From NCBI GenBank assembly GCA_052148155.1, contig JBKQIY010000251.1, positions 62,001 through 126,000 on the forward strand: a stretch of 64,000 nucleotides of DNA. Direction: 5' to 3'. The notes under the pieces were generated by a model. The model had not been told where the DNA came from. It was given only the letters and a program-made list of their open reading frames with translations, and ran no database searches. Below, piece after piece: positions 44,880 to 54,478 of the stretch. Origin of the DNA: JBBQER01 sp052148155 (GTDB lineage: Bacteria; Actinomycetota; Acidimicrobiia; IMCC26256; PALSA-610). The translations under genes and the position numbers were made by a program. How positions within the stretch are numbered: position 1 is the stretch's first letter; every line of letters starts with the position of its first letter.

Positions 44880-45015
44880 TGGGTTACATGTCGGCGAGCC
44901 GGGTCGTCGTGGCTCAGATCATCTCCAACCACGAGTGCCAGTGCGCGCGGTGTGTTCGTCGACGGCGCGACGTGGTGCGGTAGTTCGGCGGCGAAGGATC
45001 TTCGACGATGCCCGG

Positions 45016-45987
45016 TCAAGGCTCGTCGGTTCCCGACGGCCGCAGGACGAGGAGCCGGTCGCCGGCTCGCAAGGTTGGATCGTTGTTGACACCCATCATG
45101 ACTTCGTCGTCGTGGACAACGGCAAGGACCAGTTCCTGACGGGCGCCGCGCGCTTCGCTGAGCGTCAGGCCGGCAAGGTCAGACGGAAGGTCGATCTCAT
45201 TGAATCGGTAACGGTCAGAATCGACCATGTTGCGGATCAGTTGGGCAGCGTGCGGAGCTTCGAGGCTCTTGGCGATCAGATGACCGACCAGTTCTTCGGC
45301 TGAGACGGCCTGATCGACCCCAAGGTCCTCCAGCGCCCGAGCGACATGAGCGGAGTGCGCCACCACGGTCACGTTGAGCTCGGGAGCAAAATGACGCAAT
45401 AAAACGGCTGTCACCAGCGCGTCGCCCTCATCAGCCATCGCGACGAGTGCTCGCAGGACCTGCCCTTTCAGGGACCGTAAGACGACGTCTTCGGAGGTCG
45501 GATCCCCCGCGACGATATGAACACCGTTGGGAAACTCGCTTTGGTCGGCGTCCTCGGCGACGACCAGGACCCGCAGACCGCCGGTGAGCAGTTCCCGCGC
45601 GACGGATGGAACGATCGTGTGGTTTCCGTAGATCGCGACGTATGCCTGATCCGGCAACAGCTTGTGCTCCAATCCGAGCAGGATTGTCTTCAACCTCAGT
45701 GAGGTAACTGTTGCGGTGACCGTAGCGAACACGCCCGCGAACAGGGGGATCGCGGTCAACATCTCCAAGACCGCGATGACCCGGCCCGCCGAGTTGTGCG
45801 GAGTCACGTCGCCGTAGCCCACGGTCGTCGCGGTCGTGACCGCCCAATACAACCCGGTGCCGATCCCGACGTGCTCCGCGACCGCGAACGCGACGCCGCC
45901 GCCAACGATCGCGGCTGCCGCCAACGCCAACATCACGTAGATCTGATGGCGCCGCACCTGCTGCAGGAATGTGAGCACGAAGAACAT
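45016..45987 (-). CDS. potassium channel with TrkA/RCK regulatory domain
   Basis: 323 residues. Two membrane helices (about 15-38 and 70-95) surround a pore loop with ATTATTVGYGDVTPHN, the K+ selectivity filter. The cytoplasmic part has a TrkA-N Rossmann domain (about 115-235), in which the usual GxGxxG is replaced by YGNHTIV, and a TrkA-C domain (about 245-320, with IDLPSDLAGLTLSEARGA). It is therefore a ligand-gated K+ channel whose nucleotide binding may be altered or lost. Convergent with the ribosomal-protection gene. Confidence 0.9.
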   Translation of the reverse strand: MFFVLTFLQQVRRHQIYVMLALAAAAIVGGGVAFAVAEHVGIGTGLYWAVTTATTVGYGDVTPHNSAGRVIAVLEMLTAIPLFAGVFATVTATVTSLRLKTILLGLEHKLLPDQAYVAIYGNHTIVPSVARELLTGGLRVLVVAEDADQSEFPNGVHIVAGDPTSEDVVLRSLKGQVLRALVAMADEGDALVTAVLLRHFAPELNVTVVAHSAHVARALEDLGVDQAVSAEELVGHLIAKSLEAPHAAQLIRNMVDSDRYRFNEIDLPSDLAGLTLSEARGARQELVLAVVHDDEVMMGVNNDPTLRAGDRLLVLRPSGTDEP

Positions 45988-46323
45988 TCAGCTCATTTCA
46001 GCCGCTGCGACGACCGGCGCACGGGATCAACCGACTCCGGTGTCGCTCACTCCAGCCCCAGGAGGGGGAGTGTCGCCGCCTGCCGGCCCGTCTCGCGGGT
46101 TCGGGCCACGACCCGCCCGTCGCGTGGGAGTTTCTCGACCGATCGGCGAACCCTTCCGGCCGACCTCGCCGTGGTCGCGTCAGCGACGTCACAACGGTGG
46201 TGTTCGAACATCTCTGTTGCTCGCCACCCTGGCGATGTCGGTACCGACGAGCACACCGGAGCCGATGACCGCCACGACCCCACACGTGGGACGAGGTGCC
46301 GTGCTCGACGCACAGCGAACGCG
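45988..46323. other. gene-free stretch
   Basis: No credible gene; frames on both strands are Arg/Pro-rich. The K+ channel promoter should lie at about 45990-46080. The right end is a strong terminator for the small secreted-protein gene. Confidence 0.4.
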
Positions 46324-46357
46324 AAAACGGCTTCCGACAGGGGGAGGTCGGAAGCCG
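46324..46357 (-). terminator. intrinsic terminator of the small secreted-protein gene
   Basis: Perfect 11-bp stem (CGGCTTCCGAC at 46328-46338 with its complement at 46347-46357), 8-base loop, followed on the minus strand by TTTTCGC. It lies 26 bases past the stop at 46383. Confidence 0.85.
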
Positions 46358-46382
46358 CTTCGCCTGACGGGGTACGGGGCGT

Positions 46383-46592
46383 CTACATGTTGGGACACTT
46401 CACCGAGCCGCCAGCGGGCGGAACGTGGCTGGAAGTCCCGGACGGGCCGGACGTACCGGAACCGCCCGACGACGATGAACTCGTGGCCGGTGTCGTCGAG
46501 GAGTTCGTCGCCGCGTGGGCTGCGACGCCACCGCCCAGCACCAGGGCTCCGGAGACGGCGAGGGCGGCTGCGGTCTTATGGATTGCTCGCAT
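46383..46592 (-). CDS. tiny secreted Ser/Thr-rich protein
   Basis: 69 residues from the ATG at 46592, set by GCAGGAGGTGAACAC just upstream; the longer frame to 46634 is not needed. Signal peptide MRAIHKTAAALAVSGALVLG, cleaved after AHA. The mature ~40 residues are a low-complexity Ser/Thr/Gly stretch (SSSSSGGSGTSGPSG) ending VKCPNM with one Cys. Such peptides resemble cell-wall linkers or exported signals, but no function is known. The strong ribosome site and terminator argue that the gene is real and well expressed. Confidence 0.75.
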   Translation of the reverse strand: MRAIHKTAAALAVSGALVLGGGVAAHAATNSSTTPATSSSSSGGSGTSGPSGTSSHVPPAGGSVKCPNM

Positions 46593-46846
46593 GTGTTCAC
46601 CTCCTGCGGGTTTCGAGTCGGTCTGGTTTGACACGGTCAGTCAAGCGGTCGGTCCTGAGCCCACGATGGGAACTGAGCAAGAGCGAATGAAGAACCTCGG
46701 GAACCGTTGCGCTGGTTGGGTACCGTGTGCCCATCACGTCGGGGCACCGAGTTCGTGTGATCCCAACTGGGCGAAGCTCAAGCTGTGTTTGCAACATCTC
46801 GTGAGCGCGTCGTCCTCTCGCGGCAATCTCAGAGCCCCATCCTGAC

Positions 46847-47587
46847 GTGGCGAGCAAGAATGTGTGCATGTTGACTGGACGGGAGTCTTGGGTGTTGAAC
46901 GAGTTGGCGCACGCCGGTCGTGAGAATCTCGACGCTGAGCACGTCGCTCGATACGACCACAAGGAGGACGGCGACGCCGCCGGCGAAGTCGCCGCGCTCG
47001 TCGCGATGGGGCTCAGTCCGAACGCGACCGTCGTCGATTTGGGAGCCGGGACTGGCCAGTTCGTCCTGGCGGCCGCGCCGATCGCCCGTCGAGTCGTCGC
47101 GGTCGACGTGTCGCCCGTCATGCTCGACCATCTTCGGGCCAAGCTGGAACGCGACGGGATCCACAACGTTAAGTGTGTCCAAGCGGGCTTCTTGACCTAC
47201 AACCATACGGAAGCGCCCGCCGACGTCGTTTACAGTCGGTACGCCTTACACCACCTTCCGGACTTCTGGAAGGTGCTCGCGTTGACGCGGATCGCCGCCA
47301 TGCTGCGACCGGGAGGCATCCTGCGGCTGTCCGACATCGTGTACAACTTCGACCCGAGCGACACCGCGGCCGGCTTGGAACAGTGGATGACGGGAACAGC
47401 CTCGGGATCGAAAGACCAAGGCTGGACGCGCGCGGAACTCGAGGAACACGTTCAAGACGAGCACAGCACCTTCACCTGGCTGCTCGAACCGATGATCTCA
47501 AGGGCAGGCTTCGTCATCGAGCAGGCCGACTACAGCGAAGATCGCATCTGCGCGCGGTATCTCTGCGTGAACACAAACCGGACCTGA
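46847..47587 (+). CDS. class I SAM-dependent methyltransferase
   Basis: 246 residues from a GTG; an ATG at codon 8 (MLTGRESWVLNE) is the alternative start. Motif I VVDLGAGTGQF at about 62-72, acidic residue at the end of strand 2 (VVAVDVSPVMLDHL), then YSRYALHHLPDFWKVLALTR (motif post-I/IV) and LRPGGILRLSDIVYN. A complete Rossmann methyltransferase of the UbiE/small-molecule type. Substrate unknown; no clear pathway neighbours. Confidence 0.9.
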   Translation: MASKNVCMLTGRESWVLNELAHAGRENLDAEHVARYDHKEDGDAAGEVAALVAMGLSPNATVVDLGAGTGQFVLAAAPIARRVVAVDVSPVMLDHLRAKLERDGIHNVKCVQAGFLTYNHTEAPADVVYSRYALHHLPDFWKVLALTRIAAMLRPGGILRLSDIVYNFDPSDTAAGLEQWMTGTASGSKDQGWTRAELEEHVQDEHSTFTWLLEPMISRAGFVIEQADYSEDRICARYLCVNTNRT

Positions 47588-48406
47588 CGCCAGCTCGGCT
47601 GCGAACCGAAGTGGGCGCGGGCGACGCGATACGTGTGCGACGTTGTATGACGGCCGTGTCGCCCAGCGACGTTGTGTCGGCCCGCGCTTTCGAAACGGCG
47701 AGCGCTTGGTCCGTCGGGAGTGGTCGGTCGCGCCCGGCGAGCGTCGCCGGCCCGAACGGGTCTGTGGAAGGTCGATCGTCGCACCGTGCATCCCAGCCGG
47801 TTCCCGACCCGTGATCGTTTCGTCCTTCACGAAGGCCACGGTTCGAAATTCTGGTCAAGACACACCCGCAACAGCGGCCACAATTGACACAAGATGCGCG
47901 GAGCTCGCGTCGGTTGGGCTCGGCGATCGCCGCCCGGTTCTGTCGGTCGCAGGGCTGACGTCGGACGACCATCGCGGGCGCCTCACCTCGATTGTTGGTG
48001 AGTGCAGCGAACCCCTGACTACTGGTGTGCTCCACACGCTGAGATGTGGCGCGTGATGCCAGTTGAGTGAAACGGGGCGGTGTCTCGCAGAATCCTGATC
48101 CCGGCGACGGGATGTTGGTGGCGTGACCCGCGCCACGCGCGGGATGGCATGATCGAGCCCGGTGCGACTGATGTCAGAGTGGGGAACGAGGCCGATTTCT
48201 GTCGTGTGCACAGACGAACCGCGTTGTGTCTCCCCGACGTCCGGCTCGTCAGTCGGGCATTGCTGTCACCTGCCGACTCGACAGTGGTGGACTTTGTGTG
48301 GACATACCGACCGATGTTTGTGCACGTTTGGAGCGAACTGCGTGCGGTTGCTCTTCGCAGTTCGGTGTGCTGAACCGGCGATATCTGCGTAACGTATGTC
48401 AGTCTT
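47588..48406. other. 819-base gene-free stretch
   Basis: The longest gap without any recognised remnant. Several overlapping Arg/Ser-rich frames exist (for example 47643-48056 plus, 47855-48211 minus), none with protein-like composition. The base composition is less G+C-rich from 48280. No RNA or repeat was seen. Confidence 0.45.
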
Positions 48407-49546
48407 ATGAGCTACTCCGGGCAAGTGAATCGCGACGCGATACGTGCCGGAGCTCATGATCTCGCTTCGCCCGGCCTGTTGGGCACCGTCGAGGATGCAA
48501 CCGATCATCTCGAATGGGACGACTTCGTCGAACGCACTGTTGGCGGAGATCTCGTGCAATCGTCAGCGTGGGCGCGGCTCAAACGGACCTCGGGGATGGA
48601 GGTGCACCGCATTGTCGTTCGTCTCGACGGAGCGATCGTCGGTGGTGTGCAACTGTTGGCTCGGCGGGTGCCCGTACTCGGTGCAGTGGGGTACGCACCG
48701 TACGGCCCGGTGGTCGCGCCGGACGCCCCTGACGCGGCCGTCACGCTGCTGGTCGAACAGGTAACGCAATTTTGTCGCGTCGCAGCCGTGCGCGCACTGT
48801 TCGTGCAGCTTCCACAAGGCGGCGCCCGTGTCGCCGACGGGCTGCGGTCAGTTGGATTCGAACCGACGCAGATGGATGTTGCGCCCTGCGAAACGGTTCG
48901 CATCGACCTCGAACGCACTCCCGAACAGCTCCTCGAAGGCATGAGCAAGCACACTCGACGCGACGTCCGGCAGAGCTTCCGTGAGCCGATCAATGTGCGT
49001 TTCGCGACTCGCGCCGATTTGGGCTCCTTCTATGAGCTGTACTGCTGCACTGCAGTCCGGCAGTCGTTCACGCCCCTTCCGTTTCGTTACCTCGAGCACA
49101 TGTGGGATGAGCTGCATCCTGGCGGTCATCTCGAGATTCTGATGGCTGACGTGAACGGCGTCGACGTCTCCGGCAACATGATCAGTTGCTTCGGTGACAC
49201 GATCACGGGTCGCTGGCTCGGGTTCGATGCCACGCGCGTGCAGCAGCGTCTCCGCCCGAACGAAGCGCTGATATGGGCTGCGATGAGTTGGGCACGGGCG
49301 CGCGGATGTCGCTGGCTCGACGTCGGCGGCGTGAACCGCGCGATCGTTGCGAGCTCCGATCAGTTGCCACTCAAGCTGCGGTTCGGCGGAACGTCCGTCG
49401 CCTACCCGGAGCCACTCAAGCTGATCGTGAACCCCGTTCTGCGACGGGCGTATCGGGTCGTCGGTTCGAACGAGTCGGTCCGTCGACTTCGACGGTCGCT
49501 CGCGCGGCACGCCCGGGTCGGCGCGCTGAAACGCAACAGTTCGTAG
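48407..49546 (+). CDS. FemAB/GNAT-type peptidoglycan or amino-acyl transferase
   Basis: 379 residues. Double GNAT fold typical of the FemABX group: GGDLVQSSAWARLKRTSGME starts the first domain, with VLGAVGYAPYGPVVAPDAPD, then LLEGMSKHTRRDVRQSFREP, the usual MSK-TR-N/D-R hallmark, and a second GNAT domain with ISCFGDTITGRWLGFDATR and NEALIWAAMSWARARGCRWLDVGG. FemAB enzymes use aminoacyl-tRNA to add amino acids to lipid II; related proteins act in exopolysaccharide or glycolipid pathways. The specific acceptor is unknown. Cytoplasmic face of the membrane. Confidence 0.85.
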   Translation: MSYSGQVNRDAIRAGAHDLASPGLLGTVEDATDHLEWDDFVERTVGGDLVQSSAWARLKRTSGMEVHRIVVRLDGAIVGGVQLLARRVPVLGAVGYAPYGPVVAPDAPDAAVTLLVEQVTQFCRVAAVRALFVQLPQGGARVADGLRSVGFEPTQMDVAPCETVRIDLERTPEQLLEGMSKHTRRDVRQSFREPINVRFATRADLGSFYELYCCTAVRQSFTPLPFRYLEHMWDELHPGGHLEILMADVNGVDVSGNMISCFGDTITGRWLGFDATRVQQRLRPNEALIWAAMSWARARGCRWLDVGGVNRAIVASSDQLPLKLRFGGTSVAYPEPLKLIVNPVLRRAYRVVGSNESVRRLRRSLARHARVGALKRNSS

Positions 49547-49577
49547 GACGTCGCCTGCGCTACCCGGGCAGCCTGCG

Positions 49578-51056
49578 TTACCCGGGCTGTTCGGCCCACC
49601 AGGAGTGGGTTCCGCTCGAAATACGTTCGGGCAGGCGAATCCTCGCGATCGGACCGGCCGCGACGTCGCGGGCGTCGAGCACGAGGCATTCGGAACAGTC
49701 GTTGGCGATGTCGGTCGTGAATGTCACGAGGTAGCCGTCGTCTTCGGCGCGGTCGGTCGTGCCGTTCGGTCGCGGCGCGAACGGGGTCTCGCTTGCGAAC
49801 ACGCCGTCGCCGAACGTGTAGCGCTCCTCTCGGCCGGTGTGGAGGTCGACCTTGACCACACTGTCGAAGAGGAACCAGCCGGGCTGTGTTGTCATGGTGT
49901 ACACGTAGCGGTAGGGGCGACCCGCGAAGCGTTGGTTGATCATGGGGAACTCCATGATCCGTTCGGACAGTTGCTCTTCGTGGCAGGCGCCGGTCGCGAT
50001 GTTCATGCGCCAGCGTTTCAGCACTGTTTGCATCCGATGCGTGTCGAGACCGCGGAACGCCCGCCGGTACGGGTCTGTCTCCCCGTCCGACGACGGCATC
50101 GGATCGCGTTGGAAGAAGCCGTCGAGCACGATCTCGTCGCCTTCGTCGTACGCGTTTGCCCAATGCAAGACGTAGGTGGGTTCCGCCTCGAACCATCGGA
50201 TGTCGTCCGACGTGCCTCGGCGCGGAATCACTGCGAAGCGCGTCGGCAGATCGGGCCGAAAGCGTGGGACGTGAGCACCTTGGTTGAGGAAGTCTGCGTC
50301 CCAGAACAGCGGGCAGTCGTTGAGGATCGCGTAGCGTTCGGTAAACGCCATGTCATGCGGAAGCCGTGGGCCTGGGAGCGGAATGTCGACCCAGTGCACG
50401 AGCTCGTTGTTTGCGTCGACGACTCCGTAGTGCATGAAAGGTGCGGTCTTTGCGTAGTTGAACACGAGCATCTCGCCGGTTGCCGCATCAGGTTTGGGGT
50501 GCGCGGAGATGCCCCAGTCGGACGGAAACTTCCCGTCCCAGGTTTGGCGGCCGAGCGGTTCGAGTGTGCACGGATCGAAGGCGTACAGATCGCCGCACTG
50601 GTAGAACGAGGTGAGCGCCCGCCCGGCGTGTACGACCACATCGGTGCTGGACGCGTCTTTCATCCGGGTGCGCGCGCCCCATCCGTCGGGCCGCAAGGAT
50701 TGGTGCGGTCCTCCGAGAATGCCGCTCCACAACGCATGGCCCGCGCGTTGTTCGGCTTCGAATCCGACGCTGCGTACGAACCGGTTGCGGTATTCGGCGC
50801 GACCGTCGTGGAAGTGGACCATGTGCAGCATGCCGTCGCCGTCGAAAGGGTGATACAGACGATCGATCGAAGGGTGCACCGGATTCTCGGTGTTGCGTAG
50901 GTAGACGCCGCGAAGGTCGTCGGGGATCTCGCCGACGACGTCGAGGTCGGACGCGTCGTATTCGACGAAGTTGGGCTGCCAGGCACCGGTACGATACGGA
51001 TGGTCGTCGTCGATGGGCAACGTCGACAACACCCGTCCTGCGACTTCGACGTGCAT
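49578..51056 (-). CDS. carotenoid cleavage oxygenase family protein
   Basis: 492 residues, the family length. The iron-binding His are in expected contexts: SAHPKPDAATGE, HDMAFTERYAI, LHWANAYDEGDEIV and, at the C-terminus, SGTHSWWAEQPG. PDDLRGVYLRNTENP and YHPFDGDGMLHMVHF mark the first blades of the seven-bladed propeller. It should cleave a carotenoid or related polyene/stilbene with O2 and Fe(II). The substrate is unknown. A 70-codon ORF of uncertain reality ends 3 bases before its ATG, with GGGGGA as ribosome site. Confidence 0.92.
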   Translation of the reverse strand: MHVEVAGRVLSTLPIDDDHPYRTGAWQPNFVEYDASDLDVVGEIPDDLRGVYLRNTENPVHPSIDRLYHPFDGDGMLHMVHFHDGRAEYRNRFVRSVGFEAEQRAGHALWSGILGGPHQSLRPDGWGARTRMKDASSTDVVVHAGRALTSFYQCGDLYAFDPCTLEPLGRQTWDGKFPSDWGISAHPKPDAATGEMLVFNYAKTAPFMHYGVVDANNELVHWVDIPLPGPRLPHDMAFTERYAILNDCPLFWDADFLNQGAHVPRFRPDLPTRFAVIPRRGTSDDIRWFEAEPTYVLHWANAYDEGDEIVLDGFFQRDPMPSSDGETDPYRRAFRGLDTHRMQTVLKRWRMNIATGACHEEQLSERIMEFPMINQRFAGRPYRYVYTMTTQPGWFLFDSVVKVDLHTGREERYTFGDGVFASETPFAPRPNGTTDRAEDDGYLVTFTTDIANDCSECLVLDARDVAAGPIARIRLPERISSGTHSWWAEQPG

Positions 51057-51059
51057 GTC

Positions 51060-51272
51060 TTATCCCCCGTGGACCGCGGACGGAAGTCCGAGCCAAGGGT
51101 ATGTGGCTGTCGGGGACGACGTCGCCACACGCCAGGTCGTCCACGTTGGCGGCCACCGCGCGAGCGCCTCGCTGAACGCCCGCTTGGGTGGCGTCGCAAG
51201 AGCGGGCGTCGCGATCGGCTCCGGCGCTGAATGTTGCCGCAACCAGTCGGCACCGATCGCACCGTATGTCAT
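51060..51272 (-). CDS. doubtful small ORF just upstream of the carotenoid oxygenase
   Basis: 70 codons beginning MTYGAIGADWLRQHS, Trp- and Pro-rich, with the stop TAA 3 bases before the oxygenase ATG. The tight spacing would give translational coupling, but no ribosome site or family is seen and the frame also runs open upstream. It may be the broken end of a lost gene. The rest of 51273-51436 holds nothing. Confidence 0.25.
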   Translation of the reverse strand: MTYGAIGADWLRQHSAPEPIATPALATPPKRAFSEALARWPPTWTTWRVATSSPTATYPWLGLPSAVHGG

Positions 51273-51436
51273 CGTCGACGCGGACTCGTTCTGCTCAAGA
51301 CGGCCGGTTCGCCGGCCGACCGGTCGACGTGGTCGTTGACCGCGGGCCGGCGCCAGGCCTCGCGCATGACATCGGCGCGGTGGCCGTGCCCGGACTGCGT
51401 TGTTGGTCCACGCCGGAGCGAACCGGCTGGGGTTGG

Positions 51437-52063
51437 TCAGCGCGGGTCGGGCGCGCCCGCAAATCGCGTTGGGTCCACCGTGATGTAGATCGCGCGGCAC
51501 GTCGCGACGATCTCGTCTGCGTGACGAGCTTCGGCGGTGATGAACAGCTTGCGCCGTTCACGGCTGTCGAGGCGAGCGCGTATCTCGAGGGTCTCATTGA
51601 CGGGCACCGGCGCGAGGTAGCGCACCACCAGCTCGCCGGTGAACGCGGGCTCGTGGATTTGGCCAATCACGAACCCGGTCACGTCGTCGAACGCGGCGGC
51701 GACGATGCCTCCGTGGGCTCGGCCCGGCGCGCCTTCGAACGCCTGGCGCAACACGACCCGCGCGATCACCTCGTCGGGCTCGAACTTCACGTCGACGTCG
51801 ACGCTGGTCGGATTGGCTGCGCCACCCACCGCTCGATCCGCGAATCCTGAGCCCGACGAGGTGTTCGGGAACGTGTCGGGGCTAGCCGCCCGCATGAGCG
51901 CAAGACGATCGCGACGTGTTGTGGCGTCGAGGCGTGCGACGAGCGCGTGCGCGTCGCGTGCGATCTCGCGCAGTTGTTCATCGTCGGGGTCGTGCGCGGC
52001 GAAACAGTGGTTGAGGTCCCGCAAGGCGCGGGCGGCGTCGATACGGCATTGGTCGGTCGACAT
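51437..52063 (-). CDS. hotdog-fold thioesterase (PaaI/YiiD-like)
   Basis: 208 residues from the ATG at 52063; the longer frame to 52561 is shadow. The N-terminal helical part (DQCRIDAARALRDLNHCF) precedes the hotdog domain: VVLRQAFEGAPGRAHGGIVA, then AAFDDVTGFVI, VRYLAPVPVNETLEIRARLD and LFITAEARHADEIVATCRAI. HGG with the following acidic residue (D in FDDVTG) is the PaaI-type active site. It hydrolyses acyl-CoA thioesters, substrate unknown. Placed next to the carotenoid oxygenase on the same strand; the 380 bases between leave room for a separate promoter. Confidence 0.88.
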   Translation of the reverse strand: MSTDQCRIDAARALRDLNHCFAAHDPDDEQLREIARDAHALVARLDATTRRDRLALMRAASPDTFPNTSSGSGFADRAVGGAANPTSVDVDVKFEPDEVIARVVLRQAFEGAPGRAHGGIVAAAFDDVTGFVIGQIHEPAFTGELVVRYLAPVPVNETLEIRARLDSRERRKLFITAEARHADEIVATCRAIYITVDPTRFAGAPDPR

Positions 52064-52241
52064 GGCGCTCAGCGTACGCACAGCACAGGCCGGGACGGCC
52101 ATCCGCGCCTGGGTGAGGCCCAACGGCGCGGTGCACGCGTGAGGCTCGCGTATGAGAAGGTTGGCGGTCGCCCAAGCGGCGGGGACACAACCTCGGCTGT
52201 GTGTCGACCCATCTGTGAGACAACCAACGAGAGGCATCGCG

Positions 52242-54404
52242 TTGCGTTCTGGTCTTGCACAAAAAATTCTTCCTGTACGGCGGCGCGGCCGAATGCTGAG
52301 CGGCGTCGTTGCCGTCGCCCTCGCGGTGTCGATCCCCGCGGTTGGTGGCTCGGCGGCCGCGGTTGGCGGTCCGCCGGGCTTCCCGGCCGCGGCGTGGTCG
52401 ACCCAGCTCGGCCCGACCCATCTGTCGTCACCGGTCATCGCAGATGTGACCGGCGACGGACATCTCGACGTTGTCACCGCCGACCTGTCAGGAATGTTGC
52501 ACGTGCTCGACGGCGCGACCGGCCGCGACATTGCAGGGTGGCCGCAACCGATACAGATCATCCCCGGTCAGACCGTCGCGTCCGAGTCGAGCCCGACAGT
52601 CGCGGATCTCGACAACGACGGCAGGATGGAGATCATCATCGGTGCCGGAAGTATCGACGTTCCAGGCCAGCAAGGCGGCGTCGAAGCGTTCAACGCGAAC
52701 GGCTCGGTGCTGTGGCGGATCAAGACGATGACCGTGGCCGGCGAAAGCGGCGTGGTCGGCACCCCCGCGGTTGGTGATGTCACCGGAAGCGGATATCCCG
52801 ACGTCGTGTTCGGCAGTTTCGATCACAACATCTATGTCGTCAACCGGTTCGGTCAGGCGTTGCCGGGGTTCCCGTTCAACAGTTTGGACACGATCTGGGA
52901 TTCTCCGGCCCTCTATGACGAAGCGCATATCGGCCGGATGGACATCTTTTTGGGAGGCGACGCAAGTCCGGGCGGCCCGTGCGGACAGTGGAGTTGGGCA
53001 GGGATCCTGCGGGCGATGCGCGTGACGTCGTCGGGCCCGCAGATCTTGTGGTCGCATTGTCAGCATCAGATCTTCCAGTCGAGTCCCGCGATCGGGGGGA
53101 TCAGCGACGACGGCCGCATGGATCTGGTGGTCGGGACCGGGACCGGACCCTCAGGTGATGCGGTCGCGTCGGATTCGTTGAGTGCGTTTCATCTCGACGA
53201 CGGTTCTCCGGTGGCGGGCTGGCCCGTCTTGTTGAACGGTCCGATCTTCGGTTCGCCGGTGATCGGCGACGTGACCGGAAACGGCCACCACGATGTGGTC
53301 GTCACCGCGTGCGCGACCTGTACCGACGGACGGGTCTGGGCGTTCGACGGGCACGGCCACCTGCTGTGGGATGTCGTCCCCGGCGCGTCCGAGAACGATT
53401 TCACAGAGATTTTGTCGACGCCGATCCTCGTTGATCTCGACGGTGACGGCGTCAACGATGTCGCGGTCGGACAGGCCGGCGAGTTCTACCTGCTGCGCGG
53501 CCGGGACGGCGTCCGGTTGTACGAGCCGATCGAAGTGAACCGCGTTGTGCAGGACTCGGCCGCGGTCGCGGACTTCGGGCCCGGTGTGGGATGGCGGATG
53601 ATCATCCAAAGTTGGAAACCGCAAGGTGACGGCCTCCCCAAGAACGGTTCCGGACGTGTCGATTCGTTCCCGCTGCCCGTCGCACCCACGATTGCGCCGG
53701 CCTGGCCGCAATGGCGACTCAACCCGCGGCACACCGCGTCGCCTCCAGCGCCGCTGCTTCCCCCGCCAACGAACGGCTATTGGCTGGTTGCCAGCGACGG
53801 CGGGATCTTCGCGTACGGCACCGCCGACTACTTCGGTTCGACCGGTGGGATGCATCTGAATCGACCGATCGTCGGGATGGCCCGAACGCGGTCCGGGAAC
53901 GGCTATTGGCTTGTCGCGTCCGACGGCGGGATCTTCAGTTTCGGCGACGCCCGGTTCCGTGGTTCGACCGGTGGGATGCATCTGAATCGACCGATCGTCG
54001 GGATGGCTCGAACGCCGTCGGGGAACGGCTATTGGCTTGTCGCGTCCGACGGCGGGATCTTCAGTTTCGGCGACGCCCGGTTCTACGGCTCGACGGGGAC
54101 CACACATCTGAACCAGGTGATCGAGGGCATCGCAACGACGCCTTCCGGTCACGGTTACTGGTTGGTCGGCAGCAGCGGCAGCGTCTTCAATTTCGGTGAC
54201 GCGCACAATGACGGCTCGACGGGAGGCGAGCCGCTCGCCGCCGCGATCGTGGCGATCGCACCAACTCCGAGCGGGCGCGGCTACTGGCTGGTCGGACAGC
54301 GCGGCGACGTGTTCGCGTTCGGTGACGCGAGGTACTACGGCTCCACCGGCGGCGAGGCCCTCACTCGGCCGATCGTCGGGGCCGCGGCGAGCCGCCAAAG
54401 TTGA
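52242..54404 (+). CDS. secreted FG-GAP propeller protein with five NGYWLV repeats
   Basis: 720 residues from the TTG at 52242, which has GAGAGG six bases upstream and gives a signal peptide (VRRRGRMLSGVVAVALAVSI, cleavage near GGSAA); starts at 52152 or 52293 are possible. The first 480 residues hold FG-GAP/VCBS blades with calcium-loop patterns: DVTGDGHLDVV, DLDNDGRMEIIIG, DVTGSGYPDVVFG, DVTGNGHHDVVVT, DLDGDGVNDVAVG. The C-terminal 210 residues are five 42-residue repeats of the form NGYWLVASDGGIF-FGDA-GSTGG-RPIVGMA, a second propeller type I associate with Acidimicrobiia. An extracellular structural or adhesion protein. The lipoprotein gene starts 74 bases later. Confidence 0.85.
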   Translation: MRSGLAQKILPVRRRGRMLSGVVAVALAVSIPAVGGSAAAVGGPPGFPAAAWSTQLGPTHLSSPVIADVTGDGHLDVVTADLSGMLHVLDGATGRDIAGWPQPIQIIPGQTVASESSPTVADLDNDGRMEIIIGAGSIDVPGQQGGVEAFNANGSVLWRIKTMTVAGESGVVGTPAVGDVTGSGYPDVVFGSFDHNIYVVNRFGQALPGFPFNSLDTIWDSPALYDEAHIGRMDIFLGGDASPGGPCGQWSWAGILRAMRVTSSGPQILWSHCQHQIFQSSPAIGGISDDGRMDLVVGTGTGPSGDAVASDSLSAFHLDDGSPVAGWPVLLNGPIFGSPVIGDVTGNGHHDVVVTACATCTDGRVWAFDGHGHLLWDVVPGASENDFTEILSTPILVDLDGDGVNDVAVGQAGEFYLLRGRDGVRLYEPIEVNRVVQDSAAVADFGPGVGWRMIIQSWKPQGDGLPKNGSGRVDSFPLPVAPTIAPAWPQWRLNPRHTASPPAPLLPPPTNGYWLVASDGGIFAYGTADYFGSTGGMHLNRPIVGMARTRSGNGYWLVASDGGIFSFGDARFRGSTGGMHLNRPIVGMARTPSGNGYWLVASDGGIFSFGDARFYGSTGTTHLNQVIEGIATTPSGHGYWLVGSSGSVFNFGDAHNDGSTGGEPLAAAIVAIAPTPSGRGYWLVGQRGDVFAFGDARYYGSTGGEALTRPIVGAAASRQS
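53772..54404 (+). repeat. five tandem 126-base repeats inside the FG-GAP gene
   Basis: Each unit encodes about 42 residues starting NGYWLV (copies 4 and 5 HGYWLV and RGYWLV). Copies 2 and 3 are almost identical at DNA level over about 90 bases (53899-54090), so they arose by recent duplication or gene conversion; copies 4 and 5 are more diverged. Confidence 0.85.
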
Positions 54405-54478
54405 ACGTGTCCCGCGCCAAGCGCGCCGATGATGTCTGGGCGTATTACTCTCCGCCGGCGCGAGTCGGATGGAGTGGC

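Noticed and set aside
49605..50900. 431-codon plus-strand ORF
   Set aside because: Antisense of the carotenoid oxygenase gene, whose four His contexts are intact.
53151..54398. 415-codon minus-strand ORF
   Set aside because: It is the antisense of the FG-GAP/NGYWLV gene; Arg/Asp-rich with periodic repeats that mirror the sense repeats.
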